From Olsenella sp. An285 (lineage in GTDB: Bacteria > Actinomycetota > Coriobacteriia > Coriobacteriales > Atopobiaceae), in contig NZ_NFIZ01000012.1 in assembly GCF_002159625.1 (NCBI RefSeq), positions 1 through 64,000 of the forward strand: DNA of 64,000 nucleotides, read 5' to 3'. This document shows, in pieces, positions 7,737 through 16,768 of this stretch. The number at the start of each line of letters is the position of its first letter. The first letter of the stretch is position 1. Position numbers and translations under genes: made by a program. The notes beneath the pieces are model-generated. The model saw only the letters and a program-made list of their open reading frames with translations. It did not search any database and had not been told where the DNA came from.

Positions 7737-8606
7737 ATGGCACTGTTCAGAGTCGACTTCTACTCCCACTACCTCGAGCGCAATGTGGTGCTGACCGTCG
7801 TCCTGCCCGCGGACAAGATGGACGGCAACAAGCTGGCCAAGCGGCGGCGGGGACCGTATCGCACGGTCTACCTGCTGCACGGCCTGTTTGGCCAGGACGT
7901 CGACTGGATCGACCGCACGCACGTGGTCGAGACCGCCGAGGCGCGCGACGTGGCCCTCGTCATACCGTCGGGCGAGGACGGTCTCTACCTCAACAAGCCC
8001 GAGATAAACGAGTGGCACGGCAAGTTCATCAGCGAGGAGCTCGTGGACTTCACGCGCCGCGTCTTCCCGCTCTCCGCAAAGCGCGAGGACACCGCGCTTG
8101 CCGGCATCTCCATCGGCGCGTACACCGCCCTCATCAACGGCCTGCTGCGCCCGGACCGCTTTGGCAGCATCATCATCCTCTCGGGAGCGTTCATGCGCGA
8201 CCGCGTGCTCGAGGCAGTGGACTCCCACTCTCCGCGCAAGCGCAAGTACTACGAGCGCTTCTTCGGCGATATCGACACGGTCATCGGGTCCGACAAGGAC
8301 TACGTGGCGCTCATCAACAAGTTCAAGGATGACCCCGAGCTGCCAAAGCCGCGCTTCTACGCCGCCTGCGGCCTGCACGACAACCTGTGCCAGAACAACC
8401 GCGAGCTCGTTGAGCTGCTGCGCGACGCCGACTTTGACGTGACGTACTGGGAGCCGGAGATCGGCGCGCACGAGTGGCCGTTCTGGAACGCGTGGATTGA
8501 CTGCGCCCTCGACTGGTACGCACCCGGCCCGATGAAGCCCTCCACGGTGCACGTTGACTACACGGCGCTCACGGAGCTCAGGCCGCCCGACCGCCAGAAG
8601 AGCTAG
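7737..8606 (+). CDS. Putative esterase, paralogue of the preceding gene
   Basis: 289 residues. It begins MALFRVDFYSHYLERNVVLTVVLP, parallel to MALISVDYFSSCLMRTTTLEVILP of its neighbour. YLLHGLFGQDVDW, nucleophile Ser125 in AGISIGAYTA, Asp in CGLHDN and His in EIGAHEWPFW are present. The N-terminal loop is shorter, and a C-terminal extension of about 25 residues (PGPMKPSTVHVDYTALTELRPPDRQKS) is absent from the neighbour. The ATG at 7737 is chosen because of GAGGAGGG upstream. It is probably co-transcribed with the preceding esterase. Confidence 0.85.
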   Translation: MALFRVDFYSHYLERNVVLTVVLPADKMDGNKLAKRRRGPYRTVYLLHGLFGQDVDWIDRTHVVETAEARDVALVIPSGEDGLYLNKPEINEWHGKFISEELVDFTRRVFPLSAKREDTALAGISIGAYTALINGLLRPDRFGSIIILSGAFMRDRVLEAVDSHSPRKRKYYERFFGDIDTVIGSDKDYVALINKFKDDPELPKPRFYAACGLHDNLCQNNRELVELLRDADFDVTYWEPEIGAHEWPFWNAWIDCALDWYAPGPMKPSTVHVDYTALTELRPPDRQKS

Positions 8607-8619
8607 TCTTCGCGAGCTT

Positions 8620-8689
8620 GACGGTTTGCCCGGGGCCAGCTGTCAAGTTGACAGTTTGCTCAGGGCCAACTGTCACGGGGCAAGCCGTC
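8620..8689. repeat. Nested inverted repeats, TGACAGTTTG family
   Basis: The outer arms GACGGTTTGCCC (8620-8631) and GGGCAAGCCGTC (8678-8689) enclose an inner hairpin of TTGACAGTTTG and CCAACTGTCA around CTCAGGG. The inner part is nearly the element at 27353-27379 and one arm of 49609-49666. It lies between convergent genes and overlaps the 3' end of the nucleoside hydrolase by two bases. Confidence 0.65.
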
Positions 8690-9653
8690 AGGCTCGTGCG
8701 CCAAGGGCTCGGCGCACGCGCGCGCGAAACTCCTCGAGGAAGCGAGGTGCGTCGACGGTCAGCGCGACCTCGCAGTCCTTCTCTGCATCACGCAGCCTGT
8801 CCGGGTCGCAGATCGTTCGGCCACGCGCGGATCCCTCGAGGTCTACCTGGAGATTCGCGGGAAGGCGCGTGACGAGCGTGGGGTCAAGCGCCGCGGCGAC
8901 CGCCAGCGGATCGTGCAGCGCGCAGCCTCCCATGTGCGGGTTGTTCTTCTCGTAGATACCTATGTAGTGGTCCGTCATGTCCGCGAAGAGACGAGCCGCC
9001 GGCGTTCCCAGCTCGCGCCATGCCGCGGTCTCCTCGCGCGTGAGAACGACCTGGTGGGTAACGTCGAGACCAACCATGCGGGTCTTGAGACCGGAGCGCA
9101 GCACGACATCGGCCGCCTCGGGGTCGTTGTGGATGTTGGCCTCGGAGCAAGGGGTCACGTTGCCCGGAACGGTAAGGGCGCCGCCCATGAAGGTGACGCG
9201 CGGGAGCCCGGCCATGGGGCGTGACGTCGTCCGAAGCGCCAGCGCAAGGTTGGTGAGGGGTCCCGTGGGGACGTAGTAAAGCTGCGAACCATACAACACC
9301 TCTGCCAAACGAGCGAAATCAGCCTCTCTGGCAGAGGTGTTGTATGGTCGGTCAAGGGACCCAACGTTGCCCAGGCCGTCCGCACCGTGGATGCGGACCA
9401 CCCCCGCCGGTGGCTCGAAGGGCGAGCTCGCGCACAGCGGCCGGTCGGCGCCCAGGTAGACGGGTATGTCGGGGTGTCCCAGAAGGTCGAGCAGCACGTG
9501 GGTGTTGCGCGCCGCGGTCTCCACGGTCACGTTGCCGTAGCTGCAGACCACGCCCACGAGCTCGGCCTCGGGGCTGCCGAGGACGTAGGCGAGCGCGAGG
9601 GCGTCGTCTATCCCCGTGTCGAGGTCGAGAAGAACCTTGGCCCCCTCGCTCAT
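8688..9653 (-). CDS. Nucleoside hydrolase (inosine-uridine preferring type)
   Basis: Hydrolyses ribonucleosides to base and ribose. The 321 residues contain the calcium-binding signature D12-TGID16-D17 (LLDLDTGIDDALALAYVLG), GNVTVETAARN, GPLTNLALAL and HDPLAVAAALDP. The ATG at 9653 overlaps the ribokinase stop (ATGA), so the two form an operon in which ribose released here is phosphorylated by the upstream gene product. Within it, positions 9288-9348 form a perfect 20-bp inverted repeat (see findings); the frame is uninterrupted. Exact substrate preference is unknown. Confidence 0.93.
   Translation of the reverse strand: MSEGAKVLLDLDTGIDDALALAYVLGSPEAELVGVVCSYGNVTVETAARNTHVLLDLLGHPDIPVYLGADRPLCASSPFEPPAGVVRIHGADGLGNVGSLDRPYNTSAREADFARLAEVLYGSQLYYVPTGPLTNLALALRTTSRPMAGLPRVTFMGGALTVPGNVTPCSEANIHNDPEAADVVLRSGLKTRMVGLDVTHQVVLTREETAAWRELGTPAARLFADMTDHYIGIYEKNNPHMGGCALHDPLAVAAALDPTLVTRLPANLQVDLEGSARGRTICDPDRLRDAEKDCEVALTVDAPRFLEEFRARVRRALGARA
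9288..9348. repeat. Perfect 20-bp inverted repeat inside the nucleoside hydrolase gene
   Basis: The arm at 9288-9307 (ACCATACAACACCTCTGCCA) and the arm at 9329-9348 are exact reverse complements, separated by 21 bases. The coding frame continues through both arms (residues RPYNTSAR to AEVLYG). Confidence 0.85.
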
Positions 9654-10564
9654 CGGAGCGCCTCCACCTCCTCCGCCGTCGGAATGGCCTGCTGCGCCCC
9701 CAGGCGGCTCACGGCTATGGCGGACGCCGCGGAGCCCCAGCGCATCGACTCCTCGAGCGAGAGCCCCCGCACGCGCCCCGCCACGAGCGCCCCGATGTAG
9801 GTGTCGCCCGCGCCGGTGGTGTCCACGACCGCGGGCGCCTGCGCCGCCGGAACCCGCAGCGCCGCACCGTCGCTCCCCAGGCCGAAGGAGCCCGCCGAGC
9901 CAAGCGTGATCACCACGGCGCCCGCACCCCGGCCGCGCAGCAGTCGCGCGGCCTCGAAACAGGTCGCGTCATCCACGGGCAGGACGCCGCACATGATCTG
10001 GCACTCCGTCTCGTTGAGGCAGACGAGGTCAACGCACGGCCAGAGGTCGTCGGGCACGGGACGCGCCGGAGCGGGGTTGAGGGCCGTAAAGAGGCCGAGC
10101 TCGCGGGCGGCGCGAATCGCCGCCTCGGTCGCGGCGGGGTCGCACTCGCCCTGCGTGAGGAAGACGTCACCTGGAGAGGCAATGCGCCGCAGGTTGGATA
10201 CCACGTCGTCCTGGCCGAGGGCGTGATTGGCGCCGGCGGAGAGCACGATTCTGTTCTCCCCGGCCGTGCGCACGATCACCGCGACGCCCGTGGCCGCTTC
10301 TTCGAGCCGCCGCACGTCGCTCACGTCCACACCGGCAGCCTCGAGCCCGCCCGCGAGCTCGCCGCCAAAGGCGTCCGCGCCCACGGCGGCAATCATGTGC
10401 GTGGGGGCGCCCAGTCGCGCCGAGGCAACGGCCTGGTTGGCGCCCTTGCCACCGGCGTTGGTGAGAAAGTCCGAGCCAGAGATGGTCTCGCCCGCCTCCG
10501 GCATGCGCGGAGCGCTTATGGACAGGTCCATGTTCATGCTGCCGAATACGATGACCTTGCGCAT
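9650..10564 (-). CDS. rbsK: Ribokinase (PfkB family)
   Basis: Phosphorylates ribose to ribose-5-phosphate. 304 residues. The PfkB N-terminal signature is GSMNMDLSISAPRMPEAGETISGSDFLTNAGGKGANQAVASARLG. The C-terminal signature DTTGAGDTYIGALVAG contains the catalytic Asp. The ATG at 10564 is chosen as the start of the conserved MRKVIVFGSMNMD; GAGGGG lies upstream. Its stop overlaps the nucleoside hydrolase start by four bases, so the pair forms a nucleoside-ribose salvage operon. Confidence 0.93.
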   Translation of the reverse strand: MRKVIVFGSMNMDLSISAPRMPEAGETISGSDFLTNAGGKGANQAVASARLGAPTHMIAAVGADAFGGELAGGLEAAGVDVSDVRRLEEAATGVAVIVRTAGENRIVLSAGANHALGQDDVVSNLRRIASPGDVFLTQGECDPAATEAAIRAARELGLFTALNPAPARPVPDDLWPCVDLVCLNETECQIMCGVLPVDDATCFEAARLLRGRGAGAVVITLGSAGSFGLGSDGAALRVPAAQAPAVVDTTGAGDTYIGALVAGRVRGLSLEESMRWGSAASAIAVSRLGAQQAIPTAEEVEALR

Positions 10565-10586
10565 AGTCGTCCCCTCAGTTGCGGAA

Positions 10587-10624
10587 GGGGCGTGCAAAAG
10601 TGCCTGCCCCCTTTGCACGCCCCC
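10587..10624. repeat. Imperfect palindrome between ribokinase and ferredoxin-type gene
   Basis: GGGGCGTGCAAA pairs with TTTGCACGCCCC. The central part (AGTGCCTGCCCC) is mismatched. It resembles the GTGACAAAGGGAC family in layout and position. Confidence 0.55.
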
Positions 10625-10629
10625 GTTGG

Positions 10630-11814
10630 CTACTTGACCTCGATGAGCTCGTAGTGGTTTGTGCCCAGCCCGATCTTCTCGCCGTGCTCGATCATGGACC
10701 GCCAGTTGGTGTCCGGGTGCGTCAGGTTGAAGTGGTCGTGCTGGCAGCGCTCGGGGATGCCGCCCTCGGCCTCCAGACGCTCTCGCATGTCCGTGAGCTC
10801 GGAGTTGGGGAGCGTGGGCGCGGCGAGGGCCATATCAATCGCGGCCTGGTCTATGGCCACAGGGTCAAAGCTCGCGAACATGCCCAGGTCGGGCACGATG
10901 GGCGTGTCGTTCTCGGGGTGGCAGTCGCAGTTGGGGCTGATGTCCGTCGCGATGGAGATGTGGAAGCTCGGGCGGTCCTGCACCACCGCCATCGTGTACT
11001 CGGCGATCTTGCAGTTGAGCTCGTCCACCGCGGAGTCGGAGCCCGCGACGACGGCGTCCTGGTTGCAGGCGCCGATGCAGCGCCCGCAGCCCACGCAGCG
11101 GTCGTGGTCGATCCTCGCCACGGGCACGGTGACGACCTTGCCGCTCTTGAGCTCTCGCTCGCGGGTCTCGTCAAAGGACACGGCGCCGTGGGCGCAGATG
11201 CGCTCGCACGCGTGGCACCCGATGCACCGCTCGGTCTTCACGCGCGGCTTGCCGGCGGCGTGCTGCTCCATCTTGCCCGCGCGCGAGCCTCCGCCCATGC
11301 CCAGGTTCTTCATGCAGCCGCCAAAGCCGGCCTGCTCGTGGCCCTTGAAGTGGGTGAGAGAAATCACGATGTCCGCGTCCATGAGGGCATGGCCGATCTT
11401 GGCCTCCTTCACGTACTCGCCGTTCTTCACGGGCACGAGCGTCTCGTCGGTGCCCTTGAGGCCATCAGCGATGATTACCTGGCAGCCGGTGGCGTAGGGC
11501 GTGAAGCCGTTCTGGTACGCACAGTCGAGGTGCTCGAGCGCGTTCTTGCGGCTGCCCACGTAAAGCGTGTTGCAGTCCGTGAGGAAGGGCTTGCCGCCCA
11601 GCTCCTTGACAACGTCAGCAACGGCGCGGGCGTAGTTGGGCCGCAGGAAGCTCAAGTTGCCGAGCTCCCCAAAGTGAATCTTGATGGCCACGAACTTGTT
11701 CTCGAAGTCGATCTTTTCGATGCCCGCGCGGCGGATGAGGCGCTTGAGCTTGTCGAGCTGGCTCTCCTTGGCATACGTGCGCAGGTTGGTGTAGTAGACC
11801 TTTGCGGCGTCCAT
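10630..11814 (-). CDS. DUF362-type protein with two 4Fe-4S clusters
   Basis: 394 residues. An N-terminal DUF362 domain (VYYTNLRTYAKESQLDKLKRLIRRAG, IKIHFGELGNLSFLRPNYARAVADVVKELGGKPFLTDCNTLY, LTHFKGHEQAGFGGCMKNLGMGGGSRAGK) is followed by two ferredoxin motifs: CIGCHACERICAHGA and CVGCGRCIGACNQDA. This is the standard plan of a family found in anaerobes; its biochemical role is not established. The ATG at 11814 has GAGGAGAGGGG upstream. A stand-alone gene, probably a cytoplasmic electron carrier or cofactor-handling protein. Confidence 0.85.
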   Translation of the reverse strand: MDAAKVYYTNLRTYAKESQLDKLKRLIRRAGIEKIDFENKFVAIKIHFGELGNLSFLRPNYARAVADVVKELGGKPFLTDCNTLYVGSRKNALEHLDCAYQNGFTPYATGCQVIIADGLKGTDETLVPVKNGEYVKEAKIGHALMDADIVISLTHFKGHEQAGFGGCMKNLGMGGGSRAGKMEQHAAGKPRVKTERCIGCHACERICAHGAVSFDETRERELKSGKVVTVPVARIDHDRCVGCGRCIGACNQDAVVAGSDSAVDELNCKIAEYTMAVVQDRPSFHISIATDISPNCDCHPENDTPIVPDLGMFASFDPVAIDQAAIDMALAAPTLPNSELTDMRERLEAEGGIPERCQHDHFNLTHPDTNWRSMIEHGEKIGLGTNHYELIEVK

Positions 11815-11873
11815 GCGACCCCTCTCCTCAAAAGGACGTTCCTTTGAGATTTTACGCCCCCTTCGCGGCGATA

Positions 11874-11902
11874 TGTAAATTGGGGACTGTCCCCAATTAA
11901 CA
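11874..11902. repeat. Palindrome TGTAAATTGGGGAC family
   Basis: TGTAAATTGGGGAC, central T, then GTCCCCAATT and AACA, with one missing T in the right arm. An essentially identical and perfect copy lies at 59722-59750. It lies between the DUF362 gene's promoter side and the pgi terminator. Confidence 0.75.
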
Positions 11903-11905
11903 GAA

Positions 11906-11935
11906 GGGGCCGCCGGGCGAGAAGCCCGACGGCCC
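11906..11935 (-). terminator. Probable terminator of pgi
   Basis: On the minus strand GGGCCGTCGGGC, a short loop, then GCCCGGCGGCCCC followed by TTCT. It lies about 35 bases beyond the pgi stop, with a palindrome of the GGGAC family in between. Confidence 0.65.
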
Positions 11936-11939
11936 GTAA

Positions 11940-11967
11940 CATGACAAAGGGACTGTCCCCCTGTCAC

Positions 11968-11968
<1 letters not shown>
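11940..11968. repeat. Imperfect palindrome, GTGACAAAGGGAC family, at pgi 3' end
   Basis: ATGACAAAGGGAC, central T, GTCCCCCTGTCA. Same family as 6745-6783 and 28471-28502. It touches the pgi stop codon. Confidence 0.65.
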
Positions 11969-13662
<1,694 letters not shown>

Positions 13663-13744
13663 GGGAGCTCCTTCCCCGAACTGCAACAGATGGGTTTAGG
13701 ATACCGCTCGGCGGCGCCGGGGCAGGTCAGGGAACGGCAATCGT

Positions 13745-14299
13745 TTAGAACGGCTCACCCAGCGGCGGAATTCTCTTGAGGCGCGCCCACATGACCTGCT
13801 TCTCGTGCGCATCGGAGAGCGCCGCGGCAAAGCCCCCGAGGTTGAGGACGCGCATCCCGCAGACGTGCGCCACCACGCCCGGCGCGAGCATCGCCTCGTC
13901 CAGGGAGTCGATCAGCGCGAGGTCGTCCGCATACGCCTCGCGCAGGAGCATCGCCGCGGCCTCGTCGCAGCACACGAGCGTGGCGGGGTCGAGTGCGCAC
14001 ACCGCCTCGCGCAGGAGCGCCGCGTCCAGCGGCTCGCCGCCCTCGTCGACGGAGAGCAGCCACTCCCAGTCCTCCGGGGCGTAGCCCAGCCGCTCGAGGG
14101 ACGCCCTGAGCGCCCTCCCGTCCGCGCCGGAGAACGGGGGCTCGCCGTCCTTCTCGGCCTCCGCGAGCTCCCCCTTGACGAGAAGAACCGCGGAAAACGC
14201 ATTGCCCCCCATGCGCACGCCCCGCGCGGCGAGCGCGCTTGTCTCTGCAGTCGTCTTGTCCAGGCACGCGCTGCGGCGCGCGTCACGTTCCGATGCCAC
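13745..14299 (-). CDS. Degenerate uracil-DNA-glycosylase-fold protein
   Basis: 184 residues from a GTG at 14299 (GGAGG four bases upstream); an internal ATG at 14212 is an alternative. Three blocks recall family-4-type uracil-DNA glycosylases: VLLVKGELAEAEKDGEPPFSGADGRALRASLERLGY (compare GEAPG..D..G.PFVG.AG..L), LDPATLVCCDEAAAMLL, and a C-terminal HEKQVMWARLKRI. The catalytic GE-A-PG motif and the iron-sulphur cysteines are not preserved, so glycosylase activity is doubtful. The family link is inference from pattern similarity. It is divergent from thioredoxin. Confidence 0.55.
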   Translation of the reverse strand: MASERDARRSACLDKTTAETSALAARGVRMGGNAFSAVLLVKGELAEAEKDGEPPFSGADGRALRASLERLGYAPEDWEWLLSVDEGGEPLDAALLREAVCALDPATLVCCDEAAAMLLREAYADDLALIDSLDEAMLAPGVVAHVCGMRVLNLGGFAAALSDAHEKQVMWARLKRIPPLGEPF

Positions 14300-14464
14300 A
14301 GACCCTCCATTCTGGCGAGACGCGCCCGCCCCGGCGTCACACGAGCGGTGATGGCGGGGCAAATCTGCTACGCACTCAGTGACATATATCCGATCCGCCG
14401 TATGAACCAGTGTAAATCGGGCATAAGCACAATCAAGAAGACACCCCGACCAAGGGAGGACCCC

Positions 14465-14782
14465 ATGGCCCAGGCAATCACCTCCGCAGAGTTCGACTCC
14501 GTCGTTTCCGGTTCCGACAAGCCCGTGCTCGTTGACTTCTGGGCGTCCTGGTGCGGCCCGTGCCGCGCGCTCGCGCCCGTCGTGGACCAGATCTCCCAGG
14601 AGATGGCGGACAGGCTCGTGGTCTACAAGTGCGACGTCGACGCAGAGCCCGACCTTGCCACGAAGTTCAGGATCGTCTCCATCCCCACGCTCATCCTCTT
14701 CAAGGGCGGGAGCCCCGTCCACACCATCGTCGGCAACATGCCCAAGCCCGCGCTGGTAAGCGAGCTCGAGGCAAACCTCTAG
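14465..14782 (+). CDS. trxA: Thioredoxin
   Basis: 105-residue thiol-disulphide oxidoreductase. The active site W29-CGPC-33 is in VLVDFWASWCGPCRALAPVVDQ; the cis-proline loop is SIPTLILFKGG. The ATG at 14465 follows GGGAGGA. Its stop is separated by one base from the PAP2 gene, so the two are probably co-transcribed. Confidence 0.96.
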   Translation: MAQAITSAEFDSVVSGSDKPVLVDFWASWCGPCRALAPVVDQISQEMADRLVVYKCDVDAEPDLATKFRIVSIPTLILFKGGSPVHTIVGNMPKPALVSELEANL

Positions 14783-14783
14783 C

Positions 14784-15518
14784 ATGGCCCGCGGCAAAGA
14801 CGAGTCCGCGCAGGGCGCCGGGGGAGTTCTCCACGGCGCCCTGTCGCTTGTGAGAGACAACCTGCGCCTGCTCGTTCTCCTGGTGTGCACGGTGGTCTTC
14901 CTCGCGCTTCTGGGCGAGGTGCTCGAGGGGGAGATCCTGCGTCTTGACGTGATGGCCTACGAGCTCTTTGTCGAGCGCCTGCGCTCGGACGCGCTCACGC
15001 CCGTCGTGCAGGGGGTGACCTCGCTCGCCTCGGTGGTGGTGCTCGCCGTCATGGCCGCCGTCATCGCGGCGCTTGCCCCCGGCAAGGCGCCGGGGTGGTG
15101 CGTCACGGTCAACCTGGCCTGTGTGGTGGCGCTCAACGCGCTGCTCAAGGCCATCGTGCAGCGCCCGCGGCCGGAGGGGTTCCGCCTGGTCGCGGAGAGT
15201 GGCTACAGCTTCCCCTCGGGGCACTCGATGGTGGCCATGGCCTTCTTTGGCCTGCTCATCTGGATGATCTGGCGCTACCACCGGCGCGACGCCATGCGCG
15301 TGGTCTGGTGCGCCTTCTTTGGCCTCGTGATTGTGGCGGTGGGCCTGAGCCGCGTCTACCTGGGCGTGCACTACGCCTCAGACGTGCTCGCAGGCTTCTG
15401 CGTGTCGCTCGCGTGGCTCGCCTTCTACACCAAAGCGGTGGCCCCGCTCTTCGTGGCGATAGACGCCCCGCGAGACGGGGAGCCCGAGGAAGCGCCCGAC
15501 CCCGAGGCCGACGCCTAG
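14784..15518 (+). CDS. PAP2-family membrane phosphatase
   Basis: 244 residues with about six transmembrane helices. The three phosphatase motifs are KAIVQRPRP, SFPSGHS and SRVYLGVHYASDVLAG. Members dephosphorylate undecaprenyl diphosphate, phosphatidylglycerol phosphate or phosphatidate at the membrane; sequence alone does not decide which. The C-terminus is acidic (DGEPEEAPDPEADA). It starts one base after the trxA stop and ends convergently, overlapping the following minus-strand gene by four bases. Confidence 0.9.
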   Translation: MARGKDESAQGAGGVLHGALSLVRDNLRLLVLLVCTVVFLALLGEVLEGEILRLDVMAYELFVERLRSDALTPVVQGVTSLASVVVLAVMAAVIAALAPGKAPGWCVTVNLACVVALNALLKAIVQRPRPEGFRLVAESGYSFPSGHSMVAMAFFGLLIWMIWRYHRRDAMRVVWCAFFGLVIVAVGLSRVYLGVHYASDVLAGFCVSLAWLAFYTKAVAPLFVAIDAPRDGEPEEAPDPEADA

Positions 15519-15976
15519 CCGAGCGTGATGATCTTCGCCTCGAGGATCTCGCCGTCGTCACAGATGATGCGGCCCATGGAGGGGCGCGACCGGCGCGGGT
15601 AGGTGGGGCTTCCCGGGTTCATGACGAGCGTGTCCGTCCACTCGTCCCTCTCGACGAAGGGCGTGTGCGTGTGCCCGCAGATGGCGATGTCGCTCATCTG
15701 GAGGTTGAGACGCTGCCGGTAGTGGGTGACCTGCCAGCGGAACTCGCTCGCATAGAAGATCTTGCGCGTCTTGGCGGTTGGACCGTAGTCGTAGGCCCAG
15801 TCGTTGTTCCCGAGGCACATCTGCACGCGCGCGATGTCGCTGAGCGTCCGATAGTCCGAGGGCGAGCAGATGTCCCCCGCATGGACGATGACGTCCGCCC
15901 CCTGGAGGGCATCCAGCAGCTCGGGCGAGAGGTAGCCGTGCGTGTCGGAGACGATGTCGTAGCGTTTGATGGTCAC
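15515..15976 (-). CDS. YfcE/MJ0936-type phosphodiesterase
   Basis: 153-residue calcineurin-like metallophosphoesterase. Metal ligands are in SDTHG (Asp11, His13), HAGD (Asp35), GNND and GHTHTP. This small form hydrolyses phosphodiesters in vitro; the physiological substrate is unknown. The ATG at 15976 is 23 bases downstream of the response regulator stop, so it probably belongs to the minus-strand run from queT. Confidence 0.9.
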   Translation of the reverse strand: MTIKRYDIVSDTHGYLSPELLDALQGADVIVHAGDICSPSDYRTLSDIARVQMCLGNNDWAYDYGPTAKTRKIFYASEFRWQVTHYRQRLNLQMSDIAICGHTHTPFVERDEWTDTLVMNPGSPTYPRRSRPSMGRIICDDGEILEAKIITLG

Positions 15977-15999
15977 GAGAAGCCCTTCTAGCTGGGAGC

Positions 16000-16716
16000 T
16001 TAGAGGCCGAGCGCCCTCTTGAGCGCCACGACGCGGCGACGCGAGACGGAGATCTTCTTGCCCTCGATGCCGTTGACGCCAAGCTGGAGGATGCCGGAGG
16101 AGATGACCTCGACGTCCTCGACGTACTCGAGGTTCACGATGTAGCCGCGGTGGACGCGGAAGAAGCCGTGCGGGGCGAGCTTCTGCTCGAGCTTGGCGAG
16201 GGAGATCGTGGAGAGGAAGCGGTCGTCCGCGGTGTAGATGCAGGAGTAGTCGTCTTTGGCCTCGATGTAGCGAATCTGGTCGATGGGCACGAGGACCTTG
16301 CGGCCGCTCTTGACCACGGGGATGCGCTCCACGGAGGAGTTGCTCTGGGTCTGCGGCTTCATACGGGACTGGACCTTGTCGAGGGCCTGGTTGAGCCGCT
16401 CGGGCTCCACCGGCTTCATGAGGTAGTCGAGCGCGTCCACCTCGAAGGCCTCGAGCGCGTACTCGCTGTACGCGGTCACAAAGACCACCGCGGGCGGGTT
16501 CTTGAGCTTGTGGAGCGCCTCCGCGAGCTGCATGCCCGAGGTCTTGGGCATCTGGATGTCGAGGAACATGACGTCGGCCTTGGCCTCCATGAGCTTCTCG
16601 ACCGCCTCGCGGGCGCTCGAGGCCTCCATGATGGCGTCCACCCTGCCCGTCTCCTCGAGCAGGTAGCGCAGCTCGGAGCGTGCGGGAGCCTCGTCGTCAA
16701 CGATCATTGCGCGCAT
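16000..16716 (-). CDS. LytTR-family response regulator
   Basis: 238 residues. The receiver domain at 1-118 has Asp8/Asp9, phospho-acceptor Asp53 (FLDIQMPKTSG) and Lys in the MKPVEP region. The LytTR DNA-binding domain at about 135-236 includes IRYIEAKDDYSCIYT and FFRVHRGYIVNLEYVE. It lies immediately downstream of a LytS-type kinase, the usual partner. LytTR regulators bind promoters of envelope, virulence or transport genes; the target is unknown. The neighbouring glycosyltransferase and queT are candidates by proximity only. Confidence 0.93.
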   Translation of the reverse strand: MRAMIVDDEAPARSELRYLLEETGRVDAIMEASSAREAVEKLMEAKADVMFLDIQMPKTSGMQLAEALHKLKNPPAVVFVTAYSEYALEAFEVDALDYLMKPVEPERLNQALDKVQSRMKPQTQSNSSVERIPVVKSGRKVLVPIDQIRYIEAKDDYSCIYTADDRFLSTISLAKLEQKLAPHGFFRVHRGYIVNLEYVEDVEVISSGILQLGVNGIEGKKISVSRRRVVALKRALGL

Positions 16717-16768
16717 ACTTCGTACCCTTTCGCATATCCCCCGGGCGGGTTGCCCCGCCCTTCAAGCC

